The notes under the pieces are model-generated. The model made no database searches, was not told where the DNA came from, and worked only from the letters and a program-made list of their open reading frames with translations. From Pseudanabaena sp. UBA1465 (GTDB lineage: Bacteria; Cyanobacteriota; Cyanobacteriia; Pseudanabaenales; Pseudanabaenaceae), in the NCBI GenBank assembly GCA_002325645.1, contig DCSN01000251.1:1-5842 (forward strand): a stretch of 5,842 nt of DNA, in the 5' to 3' direction. Shown in pieces: positions 1-3,052 of this stretch (within the stretch, counting starts at the first letter, position 1; each line of letters starts with the position of its first letter). Position numbers and translations under genes: made by a program.

Positions 1-50
1 AATAACCTGCTGAATGTAGGTTTAATATCGAAATTGTCGATTATCACTAA
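1..50 (+). pseudogene. higB: 3' end of a HigB-type (RelE/ParE fold) toxin gene, apparently frame-broken
   Basis: Codons 24-47 read N-I-E-I-V-D-Y-H followed by TAA at 48-50. This is the typical C-terminus of HigB toxins (usually NVEIVDYH), and it lies directly upstream of a HigA antitoxin, the normal higB-higA order. The same frame has a TAA at 3-5, so these codons are cut off from anything upstream. A second frame (starting at base 1) reads N-N-L-L-N-V over 1-18 and stays open to a TGA at 106-108. That would fit a toxin whose frame shifted just before the conserved tail, possibly through an 11-base insertion at about 19-29 between two AAT codons. The C-terminal match is seen directly; the frameshift is inferred, and a sequencing error cannot be excluded. 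Most of the gene lies outside the window. Confidence 0.5.
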
Positions 51-64
51 AGGAGAACAGAACT

Positions 65-376
65 ATGGCAAGACCTGCAATTCATGCTGGCGAAATCTTA
101 GCAGATGAACTAGAAGAACTGGGAATTAGCGCATCAGAACTAGCGCGATCGCTCCATATACCCACAAATCGGATTACACAAATTCTCAAAGGGCAAAGAG
201 GTATTACGGCTGACACGGCACTACGTCTAGGACGATGGTTTGGCACTGGTGCAGAACTATGGCTTAATTTGCAAAAAGCTTATGAGTTACGCCTAGCCGA
301 AGAGTTAGCAGGGGAAGAAATTCAAAAGACGATTCAACCTCGTTCATCAAACAATCAGCAGTTAGTTCAAGTTTAA
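65..376 (+). CDS. higA: HigA-family antitoxin, XRE-type helix-turn-helix DNA-binding protein
   Basis: This 103-residue protein should neutralise a HigB mRNA-cleaving toxin by direct binding and repress the operon by binding its operator. It has the HigA/VapI layout: an N-terminal I-H-A-G-E-I-L segment (residues 6-12), an XRE helix-turn-helix at about residues 20-60 (S-E-L-A-R-S-L, then N-R-I-T-Q-I-L-K-G), the family signature I-T-A-D-T-A-L-R-L (47-55), then F-G-T-G-A-E-L-W-L-N-L-Q (59-70) and a charged tail. Length is normal for the family (about 90-105). The ATG at 65 has a good Shine-Dalgarno, AAAGGAG at 49-55, nine bases upstream, which overlaps the toxin stop codon; this indicates coupled translation with the gene before it. 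No promoter of its own is visible. If the toxin is dead, this is an orphan antitoxin that could still act as a repressor. Confidence 0.9.
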   Translation: MARPAIHAGEILADELEELGISASELARSLHIPTNRITQILKGQRGITADTALRLGRWFGTGAELWLNLQKAYELRLAEELAGEEIQKTIQPRSSNNQQLVQV

Positions 377-449
377 ATAGATAAATTTTAGGTATTGGGG
401 AATGCGATCTCGATCGAACTCTTTAGCCTGCCGCAGCACAAATCAGAAA

Positions 450-481
450 TTGCGATAAAATTGCTACAAGAATGCTATAAA
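450..481 (+). promoter_or_regulatory. Putative extended -10 promoter of the fluoride-riboswitch transcript
   Basis: TGCTATAAA at 473-481 is an extended -10 element (TG, one base, then TATAAA at 476-481). A weak -35-like TTGCGA lies at 450-455 with a 20-base spacer, longer than ideal, but an extended -10 tolerates a poor -35. Transcription would start near 488, almost exactly where the aptamer begins at 490, which supports the call. The rest of the 377-449 stretch after the antitoxin shows no gene and no clear terminator. Confidence 0.5.
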
Positions 482-489
482 AGTAATGA

Positions 490-563
490 TGGCAATGGAG
501 CTTGCCGAAACCGCCCTGCGTTATTGACTGTTTCTTAACGTTTAAAAGGCTGATGGCTCCTAC
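490..563 (+). promoter_or_regulatory. Fluoride riboswitch aptamer (crcB RNA motif)
   Basis: The sequence follows the crcB/fluoride aptamer consensus. P1 is GGCA (491-494) with TGCC (503-506), plus a T490-G507 wobble, closing the loop ATGGAGCT (495-502). The conserved AAAC follows at 508-511. P3 starts GCC (513-515) with GGC (548-550) and is extended here by an inner stem CGTTA (519-523)/TAACG (536-540) with a 12-base loop. The conserved TGATGGCTCCTAC follows at 551-563. The diagnostic pseudoknot is present: GGAGC (497-501) pairs with GCTCC (556-560), with a further T502-G555 wobble. From memory, the arrangement matches the Thermotoga aptamer element by element. The RNA binds fluoride together with Mg2+ and normally activates fluoride-resistance genes; here it sits directly before a transporter gene. 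The extended P3 arm is the only departure. Confidence 0.92.
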
Positions 564-592
564 TTATTCCGACTTGTAGCGGAAGGGTAGGA
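558..592 (+). promoter_or_regulatory. Riboswitch expression platform: SD-sequestering hairpin competing with the aptamer pseudoknot
   Basis: TCCTAC (558-563) is an exact reverse complement of GTAGGA (587-592). A second stem, TTCCG (567-571) with CGGAA (580-584), stacks inside it around an 8-base loop. TAGGA (588-592) is the likely Shine-Dalgarno, six bases before the ATG at 599. Bases 558-560 are also part of the aptamer pseudoknot, so the two folds exclude each other. Without fluoride the SD would be paired; with fluoride the pseudoknot holds 556-560 and frees it. There is no T-run, so the control appears translational. The pairing is seen in the sequence; the switching is inferred. Confidence 0.75.
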
Positions 593-598
593 CTGTGC

Positions 599-2284
599 AT
601 GAGCCTAGATCGATCTTTCCTCTACAAGTCACGTTCAGCATTTCAAATTCAGCGTGACCTAATGTTAGAAAGTATTATTTGGATTTTGGTAATGGGCTTT
701 TTCTGTGGGCAGATCGCTCGGCGGCTAAAGGCTCCCGCACTAGTCGGTATGGTGCTAGTGGGAATTCTCTTAGGCTCACAGGTGGGCAATGTCATTAGCC
801 CAGAGGTGTTAGATTCCGCTAAGTCCTTCCGCACGATCGCCGTGATGGTGATTTTGATGAAGGCAGGGCTAGGACTTGACCGCGAAAAACTTGCTCAACA
901 GGGAACTGTAGCCTTGCGATTAGGATTTTTGCCTGCTGCTTGTGAGGCGATCGCGATCGCGGTAGCGGCCATGTGGTTACTTCAGTTTGACTTTTTAACT
1001 GGGCTATTACTCGGCTGCATCATCGGTGCGGAATCTCCCGCCGTGATTGTCCCAGCCATGTTGCGCTTAAAAAGTTTGGGATGGGGTGTCAAGAAAGGAA
1101 TTCCCGATGCCATTCTCACGGGTAGTGCTTTGTCTGATGTGTTGCTATTGCTAGTATTTAGCCTTCTGTTAGCCTTTTTATCCCAAGGCTCAGCCGCAGG
1201 AATTACCCTACTAGGGATTACCCTCAGTCCTTGGCAGTTATTACCTTTCCAAATCATCATCCAAATTGCTTTGGGCATCCTGATCGGTTGGTTGACCGCA
1301 TTGTTATTGGTGTCTCTATTAACTAAGCAAAACTGGACTCAGAATGCAGTCCAAAATTCGTTGGTGGCTGCCAGCATTGCTTTGGGTTTGGTAGTCATTG
1401 CTGAGCGTATCCCTGTTTTTTCTGGTTATTTGGCAGTGATGGCGATGGGATTTTTTCTGATCGAAATCGATGCCCCTTTAGCCCGAACTTTGCGAGGTGG
1501 ATTTGATAGCCTATGGACGATCGCCGAAATTATTTTATTTGTATTACTAGGCGCAAGTATTCAACTCAATGTTTTGGGAAATACTTTACTAGTCGGGTTA
1601 TTGGTCTTGCTGATTGGCACTTTAATTGGGCGATCGCTGGGCTGGTATCTGTCTACTTTGGGCAGTAATTGGACAAACAAAGAGAAGTTGTTTTTATTGC
1701 CATCCAACTCCGCTAAGGCGACGGTACAGGCGGCTATTGGCGCGATCCCTCTGTCACAGGGAATTGCTGGTGGTGAAACGATTTTGGCGATCGCCGCCCT
1801 TTCAATTTTAGTTACGGCTCCCTTAGGTGCTTGGGCGATTCCCACCTTTGCTCCTAAACTTCTAGAACAAGGCGAAGTCGATCCGACTAAAGTAGCAATT
1901 TCGGGTCGTCCAGTTTTTCTGGCGGCTGTAGATGACTCGCCTTTATCCACTGATGTTCTAATTAAGGTTGCCGATTTAGCGCGGCGCAGTGATGGCGATG
2001 TGATTGCTTTGTATGTGGATAATCTGGACAATAAACAGGCGATCGCCCTTTTACAAGAAAAATTACAACGATTTCTATCGGATATTCGCTATGAATTTTT
2101 AATTTTGGCAGGAACAGTTCCCGAAGAGATTGTCCGTGTGGCAGAATCCCGACAAGTAACCGATATTGTCATTGGTAAACGAGGGCATCAAACTTGGGAA
2201 CAAGTGTTAGTAGGTTCTGTTTCTCAAGCTGTTCTAGAAACCAGTCTTATTCCTGTAATTTTAGTAGAATCTCGCCCTGAGTAG
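599..2284 (+). CDS. SLC9B/NHA-like cation:proton antiporter (CPA superfamily) with C-terminal Usp domain, under fluoride riboswitch control
   Basis: This 561-residue protein has a polytopic membrane domain at about residues 25-415 (some 12 hydrophobic segments) and a soluble universal stress protein domain at about 438-556. The core resembles the NHA2/SLC9B branch: G-A-E-S-P-A-V-I-V-P-A-M (143-154), G-V-K-K-G-I-P (163-169) and K-A-T-V-Q-A-A-I-G (373-381) with its conserved Lys373. The acidic pair expected in the ion site (D-D in NHA2) reads S179-D180, so one Asp is missing; Glu145 stands where NHA2 has Val. The Usp domain keeps the ATP-binding pattern G526-x2-G529-x9-G539-S540 and an acidic V-D-D-S-P near 444-448. 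The family exchanges monovalent cations for protons. The upstream riboswitch suggests fluoride export or tolerance; the true substrate is unproven. The ATG at 599 is chosen because the riboswitch-controlled SD precedes it; Met22 (base 662) fits shorter homologues but has no evident SD. Confidence 0.92.
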   Translation: MSLDRSFLYKSRSAFQIQRDLMLESIIWILVMGFFCGQIARRLKAPALVGMVLVGILLGSQVGNVISPEVLDSAKSFRTIAVMVILMKAGLGLDREKLAQQGTVALRLGFLPAACEAIAIAVAAMWLLQFDFLTGLLLGCIIGAESPAVIVPAMLRLKSLGWGVKKGIPDAILTGSALSDVLLLLVFSLLLAFLSQGSAAGITLLGITLSPWQLLPFQIIIQIALGILIGWLTALLLVSLLTKQNWTQNAVQNSLVAASIALGLVVIAERIPVFSGYLAVMAMGFFLIEIDAPLARTLRGGFDSLWTIAEIILFVLLGASIQLNVLGNTLLVGLLVLLIGTLIGRSLGWYLSTLGSNWTNKEKLFLLPSNSAKATVQAAIGAIPLSQGIAGGETILAIAALSILVTAPLGAWAIPTFAPKLLEQGEVDPTKVAISGRPVFLAAVDDSPLSTDVLIKVADLARRSDGDVIALYVDNLDNKQAIALLQEKLQRFLSDIRYEFLILAGTVPEEIVRVAESRQVTDIVIGKRGHQTWEQVLVGSVSQAVLETSLIPVILVESRPE

Positions 2285-2298
2285 TACCAAACAGAAAA

Positions 2299-2355
2299 CA
2301 TTACAGACAACATTACAGACAACATTTTTGCAACATTTTGGCAACATTTTGGCAA
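2299..2355 (+). repeat. Short tandem array of CATT-N-CAA units (2 x 12 bp, 3 x 11 bp)
   Basis: Fifteen bases after the antiporter stop codon lie five head-to-tail units. Two are identical, CATTACAGACAA (2299-2310 and 2311-2322). Three are variants: CATTTTTGCAA (2323-2333), CATTTTGGCAA (2334-2344) and CATTTTGGCAA (2345-2355). All share CATT at the start and CAA at the end. TTTTTGC (2325-2331) can also pair with GCAAAAA (2352-2358) around a 20-base loop, but no T-run follows, so this is not a convincing terminator. The array could be a protein-binding cluster or simple replication slippage; its function is unknown. Confidence 0.75.
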
Positions 2356-2410
2356 AAATTAACTCCGATTGGTAGCTACTTAGCAAGGCGGTTACTATGA
2401 GCTTCAGCAT

Positions 2411-2559
2411 AAAGCGTTCCACGCAGATTATAGGCTTTTTATCAATTGCGACAATTCCTTGAATACAAGGCTATTCAGGCAGGGGTTTCTTTGGTTAAAG
2501 TCAATCCAGCCTATACCAGTCAAATGTGCCATGACTGCCATCATATTCCCTTCCCAGCC
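2411..2559 (+). pseudogene. tnpB: Remnant of tnpB (IS200/IS605-type OrfB nuclease)
   Basis: Bases 2434-2547 translate to about 38 residues typical of TnpB just before its zinc ribbon: A-F-Y-Q-L-R-Q-F-L-E-Y-K-A, then V-N-P-A-Y-T-S-Q and the first zinc-knuckle pair C-H-D-C (codons 2527-2538). The gene is clearly dead. An in-frame TAG at 2431-2433 stands where the family usually has Trp. Upstream, the match (K-A-F-H, 2411-2422) lies in another frame, consistent with a one-base deletion. After C-H-D-C-H-H-I the homology stops at about 2547, and a stop follows at 2560-2562. The second half of the zinc ribbon and the last catalytic Asp are missing, as is most of the N-terminal part. No tnpA is present. 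It marks an old insertion between two convergent genes. Confidence 0.8.
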
Positions 2560-2580
2560 TAAAAATAGACATTAAAAACC

Positions 2581-2620
2581 AAAAATTAGCGTTGCGGCAC
2601 TTCGCGCCGCAACGTCTAAT
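2581..2620 (-). terminator. Strong palindrome acting as intrinsic terminator for the thioredoxin/kinase strand
   Basis: CGTTGCGGC (2590-2598) and GCCGCAACG (2606-2614) form a perfect 9-bp GC-rich stem with a 7-base loop. It is lengthened by ATTAG (2585-2589) with CTAAT (2616-2620) across a single bulged T at 2615. Read on the minus strand the stem is followed at once by five T, GG and five more T (2585 down to 2574), the classic intrinsic terminator form. It lies about 85 bases past the thioredoxin stop codon. The GC-rich core could equally be a dispersed REP-like cyanobacterial palindrome that has been co-opted; copy number in the genome would tell. Confidence 0.75.
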
Positions 2621-2659
2621 CTTTCAATGGGAAGGGGGTATCCATCCTGTAGTCACTTC

Positions 2660-2694
2660 AGTGCGGGGTTAGCTTACGCCGTCACTCTCTTTTT
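2660..2694 (+). repeat. Imperfect hairpin followed by a T-run; possible plus-strand terminator or IS-end relic
   Basis: AGTGCGG (2660-2666) pairs with CCG plus CACT (2679-2686) around one bulged T (2682), leaving a 12-base loop; CTC and TTTTT (2690-2694) follow. A smaller hairpin, CACT/AGTG (2654-2657/2660-2663), competes for the same bases. It could stop plus-strand transcripts coming from the antiporter before they enter the thioredoxin gene. Because it lies downstream of the tnpB remnant, it could also be what is left of a subterminal IS200/IS605 hairpin. The stem is short, so either reading is weak. Confidence 0.35.
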
Positions 2695-2705
2695 GGTTTG
2701 CGTTG

Positions 2706-3029
2706 CTATAGATGTCTCTCAAGAGCAGCGCTAAAATCTTCATAGGTTTTCACCCCGATTATTGTCTCCACCAGTTCCCCTTGCTTGAAAAATAAAACAG
2801 CAGGAATACTCTTGAGACCAAATTGCTTTGCCAAAGGTTTATTGGCATCAATGTCTATTTTCATGACCTTAGCGCGATCGCTATAGTTTTCTGACAACTT
2901 GTCAATGAATGGAGCAATCACCTTACAAGGGCCACACCATGTCGCCGTACAATCTACCACGAGGATAGATGTATTTTCGCAAAGGTTTTCAAATTCGGAT
3001 TGATCTTGAATAAAAGGGGCTGAACTCAT
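2706..3029 (-). CDS. trxA: Thioredoxin
   Basis: This 107-residue cytoplasmic protein is a standard single-domain thioredoxin that reduces disulfides on target proteins using electrons from a thioredoxin reductase. The redox site W-C-G-P-C is at residues 31-35 (Cys32, Cys35), the buried Asp26 precedes it, and the cis-proline is Pro76 in S-I-P-A-V; length and fold signatures are normal. The site is preceded by V-D-C-T-A-T, giving two further Cys (17 and 27), where the commonest bacterial form has V-D-F-W-A-P. Cyanobacteria carry several thioredoxins, so the symbol is generic. The gene starts 22-23 bases after the kinase stop codon on the same strand, suggesting co-transcription. The ATG at 3029 has no good SD; an A/T-rich tract precedes it. 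An out-of-frame ATG at 3045 opens an 18-codon frame overlapping the start and better placed relative to AGAGGA near 3062, which might couple translation. Confidence 0.94.
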   Translation of the reverse strand: MSSAPFIQDQSEFENLCENTSILVVDCTATWCGPCKVIAPFIDKLSENYSDRAKVMKIDIDANKPLAKQFGLKSIPAVLFFKQGELVETIIGVKTYEDFSAALERHL

Positions 3030-3052
3030 TTGATTTTTTAAACATCGAAATT

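Noticed and set aside
377..449. Terminator or small RNA after higA
   Set aside because: Only a weak CGATCTCGATCG symmetry was seen, with no stable stem plus T-run.
490..563. Other ion riboswitch (Mn2+ yybP-ykoY, Na+ or Li+ classes, c-di-AMP), as might be guessed from an antiporter gene
   Set aside because: The P1 loop to 3' strand pseudoknot, AAAC and TGATGGCTCCTAC order match the fluoride aptamer specifically, and I cannot place the conserved cores of the other classes here.
1561..2031. Minus-strand open frame of 156 codons inside the antiporter
   Set aside because: It is antisense to a clearly conserved coding region, has a composition unlike a folded protein, and has no RBS or family match; it is a shadow frame. 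The same holds for frames at 649-834, 982-1278, 3472-3693 and 3658-3867.
662..2284. Start of the antiporter at the ATG at 662
   Set aside because: It gives a natural N-terminus but has no visible SD, whereas the ATG at 599 is preceded by TAGGA at a 6-base spacing inside the riboswitch expression platform. It remains a possible secondary start.
2299..2355. CRISPR-like array
   Set aside because: The units are 11-12 bp, directly abutting, with no spacers and no cas genes nearby.
2397..2459. Small ORF starting at ATG 2397 (about 20 codons)
   Set aside because: It runs through the tnpB remnant in a non-coding frame and has no recognisable product.
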